Shown: in pieces, positions 7,221 to 14,880 of the stretch
Numbering within the stretch: position 1 is the stretch's first letter
Layout: every line of letters begins with the position of its first letter
NCBI GenBank assembly: GCA_002348185.1
Contig: DDYW01000186.1
Coordinates: 75,654 to 111,516 of the forward strand
Source: Candidatus Hydrogenedentes bacterium UBA2224
Lineage (GTDB): Bacteria > Hydrogenedentota > Hydrogenedentia > Hydrogenedentales > SLHB01
Reading direction: 5' to 3'
DNA length: 35,863 bases
Program-made: the position numbers and the translations under genes
Notes under the pieces: generated by a model
What the model was told of the DNA's origin: nothing
The model's input: only the letters and a program-made list of their open reading frames with translations
The model's database searches: none

Positions 7221-9848
7221 GTGAGTCGAATGCCATGCGGGGGGACCCGCGCGATTCACGCGGCCGCACGACGAGTGGCCGCAATGGTCTTGTCGGCCCT
7301 CGTTTTTTGTGCGTGGCCCGCCTTTGCGCAGAACGGCATGCTCGAATGGTCGGCGCTGCCGCCCCTGCCGAACGCGGATGGCGTGGCCGGCCCGTTTGTC
7401 GGGGTGCACAACGGGGCCCTGCTGGTCGCGGGCGGAGCGAATTTCCCCAGCGCGCCGCGCTGGGAAAGCGACAAGGTCTGGCACGCTGCCGTGCACATCC
7501 TCGTGAAGGAAAATGACGCGTACACGTGGTTGAGCGGCGAGCCGCTGCCCGCGCCGCGGGCATACGGCGCTGCCGTCTCGACGCCCGACGGTGTGCTGTG
7601 CATGGGCGGCAACCATGCCGAGACGACGTTCGACGACGTGATGCTGCTCCAGTGGGATTCCGCCCGCAAGACGCTCACGCGCACCACGTATCCGCCGCTG
7701 CCGAAACCCTGCGCCTTCGGGTGCGCGACCCTCGTGGGGGACTGCGTCTATCTCGCCGGCGGACAGAGCGGCGCCGGCCTCGACTCCGCCATGGCCAACT
7801 TCTGGATGCTCGACCTGGCGCAAAAGGACGCGCCGGACGCGTTTCGCTGGGTCGAACGGCCTCCCTGGCCCGGCCCCTCCCGCGCGTACAACATCACCAC
7901 AAGCCAGCACGACGGCTACCACGACGGCGTGTATGTCATCAGCGGCCGCCGCCAGGGCGAGGCCGGCGTCGAATTCCTCCAGGATACCTGGGAGTATATC
8001 CCCGCGCTGAACACCTGGCGCCCGCGCGCCGATGCGCCCCGGGAACTCATGGCCGGCGCCGGCATCGGCTGGGGCCAGAGCCACATTTTTGTTCTCAGCG
8101 GCGCCGACGGGGCCCTGTTCGACCAGACCGACGCGCTCCAGGACGCCCACCCGGGCTTCCCCAAGGAGGCGTTCGCATACCACACCATCACCGACACGTG
8201 GACGTCCGCCGGGGCGTCGCCCGCCAACCAGGTCGCCACCGTGCCCGTGCGCTGGACCGTCGACGACAGGGAATGCGTCATCGTGGCCAGCGGGGAAACG
8301 CGCCCGCGTGTGCGGACGCCGCAGGTGTGGGCGGTCCGTCCCACAACCGTAATCCCCGCCTTCGGCGCCGTGAATTACGGGGTCCTGTTCCTCTACCTCT
8401 TTGCCATGGTTGGCGTGGGCGCATATTTCGCCCGGCGCAACAAGACGACCGACGACTATTTCCGCGGCGGCAAGAAGATGGCGTGGTGGGCGGCCGGCTG
8501 CTCCATTTTCGCTACGATGCTCAGTTCGGTAACGTATACGGGCATCCCTTCCAAGGCCTACGCGCAGGACTGGACCTACATGATCGGCAACTTTATGATC
8601 ATCGCCGTCGCGCCGATCGCGATCTACGTGGCCTTGCCGTTTTTCCGGCAGATCGACGCCACCAGCGCGTACGAATACCTTGAGAAACGGTTCAACCGCG
8701 GCGTCCGCCTTTTCGGAAGCGCGAGCTTCAACCTGTTCCACATTTTCCGGATGGCCGTGGTCATGTCGCTGACCGGATATACGCTGGCGGTGGCGACGCC
8801 CCTCAGCCCCACGCAATCCGTCCTGCTGATGGGCATCTTGAGCATCATCTACTGCACCATCGGCGGGGTCGAAGCCGTCATCTGGACCGACACCATCCAG
8901 ACGGTCGTACTACTGGGCGGGGCGCTTCTCGCGCTGATTATGCTGATTGCGGGCGCCGAGGGCGGTCTGGCCGGATTTTTCGCCACCGGCGCCGCGCACG
9001 ACAAATTCCACCTCATCACTTGGGACTTCGCGCCCGACAGTTTCACCCGCATGGCTATCTGGGTCGTGGTCATCGGCGCGCTGGGCCAGAACATCAGTTC
9101 CTACACCGCCGACCAGGCGGTCGTGCAGCGCTACATGACCACACCCACCACGAAAGAAGCGGCCCGTTCCATCTGGACCAACGCGATTCTGTCGCTCCTC
9201 TCGTCGTTCATCTTCTTCGGTATGGGGGCCGCCCTGTTCGCGTTTTACCGCGCCAACCCCCAGAAACTCGATCCCACCATCACGACCGACCAGATCTTTC
9301 CGGTATTCATCGCGCGCGAAATGCCCGCCGGCCTGGCGGGCCTGATCGTCGCGGGGGTGTTTGCTGCCGCCCAGTCGACGGTGTCCACGAGTATGAATTC
9401 GACGGCCTCTACCGTCGTCACCGATTTTCTGCGCCCGTTCAACGCCTGCCGCACCGAACAGGGCTACCTGCGTTGGGCGCAGGGACTGACGCTGCTTTTC
9501 GGCATTCTCGGCACACTGTTCGCGCTCCTGTTCATCGACCCGGACATCCGATCCCTGTTCGACTCGTTCATCAAGGTCATCGGGCTCTTCATGGGGGTTC
9601 TGGGCGGCCTGTTCGCGCTGGGCGTGCTGACGCGGCGGGCCAACGGCGCGGGCGCGCTCACCGGCGCGTTTGCGGGGACCGTGGTCATGGTCATCCTGTG
9701 GCGATGCACGCCCGTCAACGGCTACCTCTACACCGCGTGCGGCATCGCCTCGTGTTTTATCGCGGGATACCTGGCCAGCCTGGTGCTCCCCGGCGACCAG
9801 CACGACATTGACGGCCTCACCATCGGCGCGTTGCGCAAGAACACCTGA
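7221..9848 (+). CDS. Kelch/cyclic mutarotase domain fused to a sodium:solute symporter
   Basis: This 875-residue fusion begins with an N-terminal signal-like hydrophobic stretch ending AWPAFA. A six-bladed kelch propeller of the N-acetylneuraminate epimerase (NanM/YjhT-like, cyclically permuted mutarotase) type covers roughly residues 40-370. Propeller repeats are visible as GVHNGALLVAGGANF, GVLCMGGNHAE, DCVYLAGGQSG, GVYVISGRR and HIFVLSGADG. From about residue 380 to the end lies a polytopic sodium:solute symporter (SSS) domain, with DDYFRGGKKMAWWAAGCSIF, SSYTADQAVVQRYM and AAQSTVSTSMNS as typical blocks. The layout suggests that periplasmic anomer conversion is coupled to uptake, plausibly of sialic acid or a related sugar acid. 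GTG 7221 is 3 bases after AGGAGGT; ATG 7230 is the alternative. A hairpin follows the stop. Confidence 0.92.
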   Translation: MSRMPCGGTRAIHAAARRVAAMVLSALVFCAWPAFAQNGMLEWSALPPLPNADGVAGPFVGVHNGALLVAGGANFPSAPRWESDKVWHAAVHILVKENDAYTWLSGEPLPAPRAYGAAVSTPDGVLCMGGNHAETTFDDVMLLQWDSARKTLTRTTYPPLPKPCAFGCATLVGDCVYLAGGQSGAGLDSAMANFWMLDLAQKDAPDAFRWVERPPWPGPSRAYNITTSQHDGYHDGVYVISGRRQGEAGVEFLQDTWEYIPALNTWRPRADAPRELMAGAGIGWGQSHIFVLSGADGALFDQTDALQDAHPGFPKEAFAYHTITDTWTSAGASPANQVATVPVRWTVDDRECVIVASGETRPRVRTPQVWAVRPTTVIPAFGAVNYGVLFLYLFAMVGVGAYFARRNKTTDDYFRGGKKMAWWAAGCSIFATMLSSVTYTGIPSKAYAQDWTYMIGNFMIIAVAPIAIYVALPFFRQIDATSAYEYLEKRFNRGVRLFGSASFNLFHIFRMAVVMSLTGYTLAVATPLSPTQSVLLMGILSIIYCTIGGVEAVIWTDTIQTVVLLGGALLALIMLIAGAEGGLAGFFATGAAHDKFHLITWDFAPDSFTRMAIWVVVIGALGQNISSYTADQAVVQRYMTTPTTKEAARSIWTNAILSLLSSFIFFGMGAALFAFYRANPQKLDPTITTDQIFPVFIAREMPAGLAGLIVAGVFAAAQSTVSTSMNSTASTVVTDFLRPFNACRTEQGYLRWAQGLTLLFGILGTLFALLFIDPDIRSLFDSFIKVIGLFMGVLGGLFALGVLTRRANGAGALTGAFAGTVVMVILWRCTPVNGYLYTACGIASCFIAGYLASLVLPGDQHDIDGLTIGALRKNT

Positions 9849-9872
9849 GGCGCGCCAGCCGGCTGGGGCGCC
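9849..9872. terminator. Bidirectional hairpin between convergent symporter and ftsY genes
   Basis: GGCGC (9849-9853) pairs with GCGCC (9868-9872). Inside, CCAGCCGGCTGG (9855-9866) is a perfect palindrome, with a G-G mismatch between the two stems. It fills most of the 36-base gap between convergent genes, which is the right place for a shared terminator, but there is no T-tract on either strand. Confidence 0.5.
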
Positions 9873-9884
9873 GGCGGTGAAGCA

Positions 9885-10814
9885 TCAGGAGAAGAGGGCC
9901 TCAACAAATTCCCGCGCATGGAACGGCTGCAGGTCGTCGACGCCTTCGCCCACGCCGATCAGCTTGATGGGAACGCCCAGCTCTTTCTGGATAGAGACCA
10001 CGATGCCCCCCTTCGCGGTGCCGTCGAGCTTGGTCAGCACCAGTCCGGTGACGTGCAGCGCCTCGGTAAAGATGCGCGCCTGCTGAAGGCCATTCTGGCC
10101 GGTGGTGGCGTCGAGCACCAGGAGCACTTCGTGGGGCGCGCCCGGGATGCGCTTGCCCACGACGCGCTGAATCTTCTTCAATTCCTCCATGATGTTGACC
10201 TTGGTGTGCAAGCGGCCCGCCGTGTCGAGCAGCAGGCAGTCGATGCCGCGGGCCTGGGCCGCGTCCGCGGCGTCATACGCGACCGCGGCCGGGTCGGCGC
10301 CGTCCTGATGTTTGACGATCGGCACGCCCGCGCGCTCGCTCCAGATCGTCAACTGTTCTACCGCCGCGGCGCGAAATGTGTCCGCCGCGCCCAGCATGAC
10401 GGTCTTCCCGCGGCTCTTGAGATGCGAGGCGAGTTTCCCCGCCGTCGTGGTCTTGCCGGAACCGTTGACTCCGGCGATGAGCGTCACGTGGGGGCCGCCC
10501 GCGCCATCCCAGGACAAGGCATGGTCGCCGGGGGAAAGCAGGGCCACGAGGTCTTCTTTGAGGACTGCGAGCAGGTCTTCGGCGTTTTCGACACCGCTGC
10601 CGCGGGCCTTCAGACGCATGTTCTCGATGATGTCCAGGGTGGTGTCCACACCGAAATCGGCTTCGATCAGCACCCCCTCGAGCTCGTCAAAGAACGAATC
10701 GTCCACGTTTCCATGGGCCGTGAAGACCCGTTTTACGCTATCGATAACGGTGCTGCGCGTCTTGCTGAGACGCTCGCGCAGACGCCCAAAAAAACCACGT
10801 TTTTCCTCGGCCAT
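9885..10814 (-). CDS. ftsY: Signal recognition particle receptor FtsY
   Basis: This 309-residue SRP GTPase receptor docks the SRP-ribosome complex to the membrane for co-translational insertion. All G motifs are present: G1 GVNGSGKTT (115-123), the DTFRAAAVEQL insertion-box segment (145-155), G3 DTAGR (197-201) and G4 TKLDG (261-265), followed by GVGEGVDDLQPF near the C-terminus. The N-terminal helical (N) domain starts almost at residue 1 (FFGRLRERLSKTR). The long acidic A domain of E. coli FtsY is absent, as in many other bacteria. ATG at 10814. It sits downstream of a zinc-ribbon gene on the same strand (104-base gap), so the two may be co-transcribed. Confidence 0.97.
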   Translation of the reverse strand: MAEEKRGFFGRLRERLSKTRSTVIDSVKRVFTAHGNVDDSFFDELEGVLIEADFGVDTTLDIIENMRLKARGSGVENAEDLLAVLKEDLVALLSPGDHALSWDGAGGPHVTLIAGVNGSGKTTTAGKLASHLKSRGKTVMLGAADTFRAAAVEQLTIWSERAGVPIVKHQDGADPAAVAYDAADAAQARGIDCLLLDTAGRLHTKVNIMEELKKIQRVVGKRIPGAPHEVLLVLDATTGQNGLQQARIFTEALHVTGLVLTKLDGTAKGGIVVSIQKELGVPIKLIGVGEGVDDLQPFHAREFVEALFS

Positions 10815-10918
10815 ACCTGGGTCTTTCTTGCGTGTGGGTGAATGGCGTTCACATACGGAATGTCAGCATGATACGGGGGGGACGGCGCCCGCGGCAAATT
10901 CGCCCCGGCTCGAATCCG

Positions 10919-11701
10919 TCAGGGGATGCGGTACGCCATGATCTCGTGGCTGAGATCGCTGTTGTCGCGCTGGCCGACACAGCGGAACCCGCCGGTATCG
11001 AGCGGCTGCGCAAACCCGTGTGCGCTGGCGTATTGGCCATTCGCGAAGGTGGCCGCGAATCGCGAGCTGGGATAGCGGGTGGATTTCAGATCGCCGATGC
11101 CGCGGATCTCCATATCGTTCAGTATCGCCACGAAAAACAGTCTGTTGTCCGACTCGACGACCAGAGCCGACCCGACCACCAGGTCCTCGGGCCGCGTGCC
11201 GGCGCGCAGGAAATACCGGCCAGCGTACGAGTCCGGAGCCGGGGCGGATGCGTTGGCGGCCCGGCCGATGTCCTCGCTGGTTACCGGTTTCTGACGCAAA
11301 TCGTTGGCCATCGCGTCCAGAAAATCCGAAATGGGGCCATCCCAGAAGACACTGGGATCCACCCCTTCCACGTACATGTCTTCCGCCATGCCCCGGGTCA
11401 GCCGGTTCTGGAGGCGCTGCACATTGCCGGGCATAGCGGCCCATACCAGCAGCAGCAACGCGAATACCGTCAACAGCCCCACCAGGACCCGCCGGCTGGT
11501 TTGCGCGGGGGTATCCTTGTATTCACCGGCGCCCTCGCCCGTCATCCGGCGCGTGCGCTGGTCGCGCAGATTGTTGCCGCAGGTCTTGCAGAACAACGTG
11601 CCTTCCGGGTTGACCGTGCCGCACTCTTCGCACACCGCATCGGCGTCGATCCGTTCGAAGGACGCGTCGCCGCCGTACCTGTTGTCCGATCCGTGACTCA
11701 C
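10919..11701 (-). CDS. Zinc-ribbon single-pass membrane protein, function unknown
   Basis: This 260-residue protein carries an N-terminal zinc ribbon (Cys24-x2-Cys27 and Cys38-x2-Cys41; VCEECGTVNPEG ... FCKTCGNN). A basic linker is followed by one transmembrane helix near residues 70-90 (LVGLLTVFALLLLVWAAM), and the remaining 165 or so residues should be extracytoplasmic. That domain (VDPSVFWDGPISDFLDAMAND onward) is not one I recognise. GTG 11701 is the likely start, with AGGGTG about 7 bases upstream. The topology (cytoplasmic metal ribbon, external domain) suggests sensing or scaffolding, but nothing in the sequence decides this. Confidence 0.8.
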   Translation of the reverse strand: MSHGSDNRYGGDASFERIDADAVCEECGTVNPEGTLFCKTCGNNLRDQRTRRMTGEGAGEYKDTPAQTSRRVLVGLLTVFALLLLVWAAMPGNVQRLQNRLTRGMAEDMYVEGVDPSVFWDGPISDFLDAMANDLRQKPVTSEDIGRAANASAPAPDSYAGRYFLRAGTRPEDLVVGSALVVESDNRLFFVAILNDMEIRGIGDLKSTRYPSSRFAATFANGQYASAHGFAQPLDTGGFRCVGQRDNSDLSHEIMAYRIP

Positions 11702-12175
11702 GAGGCATCACCCTTTCGTTCCAGGTGCAGGCATGCTGCTGTTCTCTGGCACCCAAAGGCCGGATACCCCCCGCTGCGGCTCCACACCGCAACGCGTATT
11801 GACGGCCTCTGTAATCACCCCGTTAGGCGGCCGACCGCGTTCCCGCGTGTCCGCCGCTTTACTCCCGCCACCTGATTTTCGCACAGATTCCGCGTTTTGT
11901 CCAGTTATTCCATTACCGGACACCGCAACCAACACCCCGTCTGACTTGGAGTTACGCCAATGTGCCCGATTATCGTGAGCCCCTGCGTACTCCTTTGTTC
12001 CGCGCTTCCCCGGGACATCTGCTGCGCCAGGACCCCTTGCGTCCCCACATGGGGGCAGGTGTCGCGCCTGCCTTCCTATCTTCTGGGGGCCGACTTGGAT
12101 GCAGGCGGACGCCTGCGCTACAAGATCCCCGTTCTTCTGCGGGGCTTTCGAACTCGGCGGCTTCGCGTGGGGCGT
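11702..12175. other. Long intergenic stretch without a supported gene
   Basis: About 600 bases separate the divergent zinc-ribbon gene and ndk. Open frames crossing it have Arg/Pro/Ala-rich compositions and no ribosome sites, and I reject them. The supported contents are the GCAGGC palindromes at 12043-12116 and the ndk promoter at 12176-12205. I see no recognisable structured RNA in the remaining 11702-12040. Confidence 0.6.
12043..12116. repeat. REP-like cluster of three short palindromes
   Basis: Three hairpins occur in 74 bases. CCCC-ACAT-GGGG is at 12043-12054. GGCAGG (12054-12059) pairs with CCTGCC (12067-12072). GCAGGC (12101-12106) pairs with GCCTGC (12111-12116) around GGAC. The second and third share the GCAGG core. 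Such GCAGGCG/CGCCTGC palindromes resemble dispersed repetitive extragenic elements; only one cluster of this class is in the window. Confidence 0.55.
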
Positions 12176-12205
12176 TTGAACGGCGGTCCCGGCGTTTGCT
12201 ATACT
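12176..12205 (+). promoter_or_regulatory. Strong promoter of ndk
   Basis: TTGAAC (12176-12181) and TATACT (12200-12205) are 18 bases apart, with TGC directly before the -10 (an extended -10). The leader is about 90 bases. It is one of the best promoter matches in the window. Confidence 0.72.
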
Positions 12206-12301
12206 CCAACGGTTTTGCCGCGGGGAAGCCCACGAGAAGGATTCCAGTGTGCCCGGCCGCACGCGTTGTGCCGGCACACGGACTGCAGTTGAGGAGTGGC
12301 C

Positions 12302-12754
12302 GTGATAGAGCGAACGTTCGTGATGGTGAAACCGGATGGCGTGGGCCGCAGGCTGATTGGCGAGGTCATCGGGCGCTACGAAGCGGAAGGCCTGAAACTG
12401 GTGGGCATCAAGATGCAGATCGTATCGCTCGATCTGGCTGAGAAGCACTACGCCGAACATCGTGATAAGTCGTTCTATGATGGGCTGATCGCGTTCATCA
12501 CGTCGGGACCCAGCGTCCAGATGGTCTGGGAAGGGGAAGGCGCGATTGACGCGGTGCGCACTCTCAACGGCGCCACGGATCCCCAAAAGGCCGATACCGG
12601 CACGATCCGCGCCGATTTCGGCCAGACGGTGCAGCAGAACATCGTGCATGCCTCGGACGCGCCGAAGACGGCCGAACGAGAAATCGCACTGTATTTTCAG
12701 CCGTCGGAGTTGTGGGACTACTCGCAGCCCGATGCGGCCTGGTTGCAGGAATAG
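12302..12754 (+). CDS. ndk: Nucleoside diphosphate kinase
   Basis: This 150-residue NDP kinase transfers the gamma phosphate from ATP to NDPs through a phospho-histidine, keeping NTP and dNTP pools balanced. Seen: the N-terminal RTFVMVKPDGVGR, the active-site motif NIVHASD with His116 as the phosphorylated residue, and EIALYFQPSELWDY at the C-terminus, all family standard, with normal length. The start is GTG 12302, 5 bases after GAGGAG (12291-12296); the in-frame GTG at 12296 overlaps that ribosome site and is less likely. It heads a run ndk - basic peptide - DUF1844 - purA. Confidence 0.96.
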   Translation: MIERTFVMVKPDGVGRRLIGEVIGRYEAEGLKLVGIKMQIVSLDLAEKHYAEHRDKSFYDGLIAFITSGPSVQMVWEGEGAIDAVRTLNGATDPQKADTGTIRADFGQTVQQNIVHASDAPKTAEREIALYFQPSELWDYSQPDAAWLQE

Positions 12755-12814
12755 CGGGCGGCCGCGGCCGCGCCGTCAAACACTACGGGACCGAGTACGA
12801 AAGGAGGCCATGGC

Positions 12815-12904
12815 ATGGCTGGTGGACGCAAGGTTCGTCGCGCAAAGATCGCCAAACACAAACGCAAAAAGAAGCGTCGCGCGAACCGCCACAAGAACAA
12901 ATAA
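12815..12904 (+). CDS. 29-residue very basic AURKAIP1/COX24-like peptide
   Basis: A short frame encodes MAGGRKVRRAKIAKHKRKKK and continues RRANRHKNK, with 18 of 29 residues Lys, Arg or His. It has a perfect AAGGAGG (12801-12807) with 7-base spacing, strong evidence for translation. The composition and the RKxxRxKIAKHKRKKKxRxNRHK pattern resemble the tiny AURKAIP1/COX24-domain proteins, which in mitochondria (mS38) and in some bacteria are associated with the small ribosomal subunit. A rival ATG at 12810 opens a different frame (MAWLVDARF) with worse spacing and an unconvincing product. It is followed by a perfect terminator hairpin. Ribosome association is inferred. Confidence 0.8.
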   Translation: MAGGRKVRRAKIAKHKRKKKRRANRHKNK

Positions 12905-12947
12905 CAAGCGCATGGCGCGTCTCGGTTTGGGTGTCTTATCAGCGCAC

Positions 12948-12978
12948 CACGGCCCCGGTACCCGGGGCCGTGTGTTTG
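12948..12978 (+). terminator. Intrinsic terminator after ndk / basic-peptide unit
   Basis: CACGGCCCCGG (12948-12958), loop TAC, and CCGGGGCCGTG (12962-12972) form a perfect 11-bp stem followed by TGTTTG. The stem is very stable; the T-tract is short. It lies between the basic peptide and the DUF1844 gene, so transcription of the latter may be partly separate. Confidence 0.75.
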
Positions 12979-13030
12979 CGCGGCAGCAACCGCCCGGGCC
13001 CTGGCCGTGAAACGCAGGAGGTGAGCATTC

Positions 13031-13501
13031 ATGGCGGATGAAGACAAGAAGATCTTCATAGACGAAGACTGGAAAGCCCAGGTCGCCCGCGAAAAGGAAG
13101 CGGCTCGCGCCAAAGCCGAAGAGCACGGTGACGACGCTCCGGAAGCGGCCGCGGCCGAAACGCCCGCCAAAGACCATGCGGACGCGGAAGCCGTTGAGCC
13201 CAATTTCAGCGGTCTGGTGGACAGTCTGGCCATGCAGGGCCTGATCGCCCTGGGCATTATCGGGCCCCAGGACGCGAAGGAAGTGTATGTCGACATCGCG
13301 TCGGCCCGGTTCATTATCGACACGCTCATGATGCTGCGGGAAAAGACCAGCGGCAACTTGACGCCGGACGAGACGGGGCATCTCAGCAGCGCCCTGGCCG
13401 AGCTGCAGCGGTTTTACGTCGCGCGCGCCCAGCAGGTCCAGGAGCAGGCCCTGAAACAGGCCGGCGTCGACCTGAACAATCTGAGGACCCCCAAACAATA
13501 G
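13031..13501 (+). CDS. DUF1844 family protein
   Basis: This 156-residue protein has an N-terminal half that is charged and low-complexity (acidic/Ala/Lys, residues 1-55). The C-terminal half matches DUF1844: NFSGLVDSLAMQGLIALGII (around 57-76), DIASARFIIDTLMMLREKTSGNL, then a helical end with LAELQRFYVARAQ. Members are small, predicted helical and widespread in Planctomycetes, Acidobacteria, Deltaproteobacteria and relatives; the function is unknown. ATG 13031 follows AGGAGGTG (13017-13024). It lies 34 bases before purA, so co-transcription is likely. Confidence 0.9.
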   Translation: MADEDKKIFIDEDWKAQVAREKEAARAKAEEHGDDAPEAAAAETPAKDHADAEAVEPNFSGLVDSLAMQGLIALGIIGPQDAKEVYVDIASARFIIDTLMMLREKTSGNLTPDETGHLSSALAELQRFYVARAQQVQEQALKQAGVDLNNLRTPKQ

Positions 13502-13535
13502 ACGGCGTCCGTTCGGCCCGAAAAGGAGGCCACCC

Positions 13536-14858
13536 ATGCCCGCCTATGTCATCGTTGGCATGCAGTGGGGAGACGAGGGAAAAGGCAAGATCGTCGATTA
13601 CCTCACCCAGTATGCTGAAATCGTGGTCCGTCACCAGGGCGGAAACAATGCCGGTCATACGGTCGTGGTCAATGGCAGGAAGACCGTCCTTCATCTGATC
13701 CCGAGCGGCATTCTGCATCCCGGCATATCGTGCATCATCGGCAACGGCACGGTGCTCGATCCGGCCGTCCTCATCCAGGAATTGGACAGCCTCGAAGCAG
13801 CGGGCTACCCCACCGCGGGGCGCCTGTTCTTCTCGGACTGCGCCCACGTGATCATGCCGTACCACAAGCGGCTCGATTCTGCCCAGGAACGGTTTCGCGG
13901 GAAGAACCGCATCGGCACGACGGGGCGCGGCATCGGTCCGTGCTACGCCGATAAGGCCGACCGCATGGGCATCCGCCTGGGCGATCTCGTGAACGAGGCG
14001 TTGTTCGCGGACAAGCTCGGGGCGGTGCTCGAATACAAGAATGGCGTGCTCGAGAAGGTGCTGGGCGAACCTCCCCTGCAGTTTGACGATATCTTCGCCG
14101 AGTACTGCGGCTACGCGGACCGCCTGCGCCCCTACCTCACCGATGCGGTGCACATGGTGCACGAGGCGGTGGCGGCCGACAAACGGATCATTTTCGAAGG
14201 CGCCCAGGGCGCCATGCTCGATCTCGACCACGGCACCTACCCGTATGTCACGAGTTCCACCACCGTGTCGGGCGGCGTGTGCGCGGGCGCGGGCGTCGGT
14301 CCCACGAACATCAACGGCGTGATCGGCATTGTGAAAGCCTATACCACCCGCGTAGGCGAAGGTCCCTTCCCGACGGAACTGACCGATGCCCTCGGCGAGC
14401 AGCTGCGCACCCAGGGCAACGAATTCGGCGCCACGACGGGCCGTCCCCGGCGCTGCGGCTGGTTCGACGCCGTGCAACTGCGCCGGGCCGCCAGACTGAA
14501 CGGCATGACCGCCATCGTGATGACCAAGTCCGACGTGCTCAGCACCCTCGACTCCGTCAAGATCTGCACGGCCTACAAGGTGCGGGGCATCCTGACCACC
14601 GATTTCCCGACAGGCATCGACGCGTTTGAGCAGATCGAGCCCGTGTATGAGGAAATGCCCGGCTGGAAACAGAACCTCTCGGGGTGCCGGAGCTGGAGCG
14701 ATCTGCCCGAGCCGGCCCGGCGCTACATTCAGCGGATCGAGGAGCTGCTGGGCGTGCCGGTCTGCACCATCAGCGTCGGACCCGGCCGGGAAGAGACCAT
14801 CGAACGCGTCGATCCGTTTACCCTCACCGCGTCCCGGCGGGCGGACGTCCCGGGATGA
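13536..14858 (+). CDS. purA: Adenylosuccinate synthetase
   Basis: This 440-residue enzyme makes adenylosuccinate from IMP, aspartate and GTP, the first committed step to AMP. The N-terminal GTP-binding loop QWGDEGKGKIVD (residues 9-20), the QGGNNAGHTVVV block, GTTGRGIGPCYADK, EGAQGAMLDLDHGTYPYVTSS and the C-terminal region VGPGREETIERVDPF are all present, at normal family length. ATG 13536 follows AAAAGGAGG. The stop is 22 bases from the next gene. It belongs with hpt and the AICAR transformylase in purine metabolism but has no visible riboswitch. Confidence 0.97.
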   Translation: MPAYVIVGMQWGDEGKGKIVDYLTQYAEIVVRHQGGNNAGHTVVVNGRKTVLHLIPSGILHPGISCIIGNGTVLDPAVLIQELDSLEAAGYPTAGRLFFSDCAHVIMPYHKRLDSAQERFRGKNRIGTTGRGIGPCYADKADRMGIRLGDLVNEALFADKLGAVLEYKNGVLEKVLGEPPLQFDDIFAEYCGYADRLRPYLTDAVHMVHEAVAADKRIIFEGAQGAMLDLDHGTYPYVTSSTTVSGGVCAGAGVGPTNINGVIGIVKAYTTRVGEGPFPTELTDALGEQLRTQGNEFGATTGRPRRCGWFDAVQLRRAARLNGMTAIVMTKSDVLSTLDSVKICTAYKVRGILTTDFPTGIDAFEQIEPVYEEMPGWKQNLSGCRSWSDLPEPARRYIQRIEELLGVPVCTISVGPGREETIERVDPFTLTASRRADVPG

Positions 14859-14880
14859 ATCTGGACTCCCCCGACCGTTC

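Noticed and set aside
11708..12649. A 313-residue minus-strand frame across the ndk upstream region and ndk
   Set aside because: It overlaps ndk, which is certain, and reads through palindromes; the sequence resembles translated repeat rather than protein.
12810..13010. A frame starting MAWLVDARF at the ATG five bases before the basic peptide
   Set aside because: Its start has poor spacing to AAGGAGG, the product has no protein-like pattern, and the frame runs through the terminator stem.
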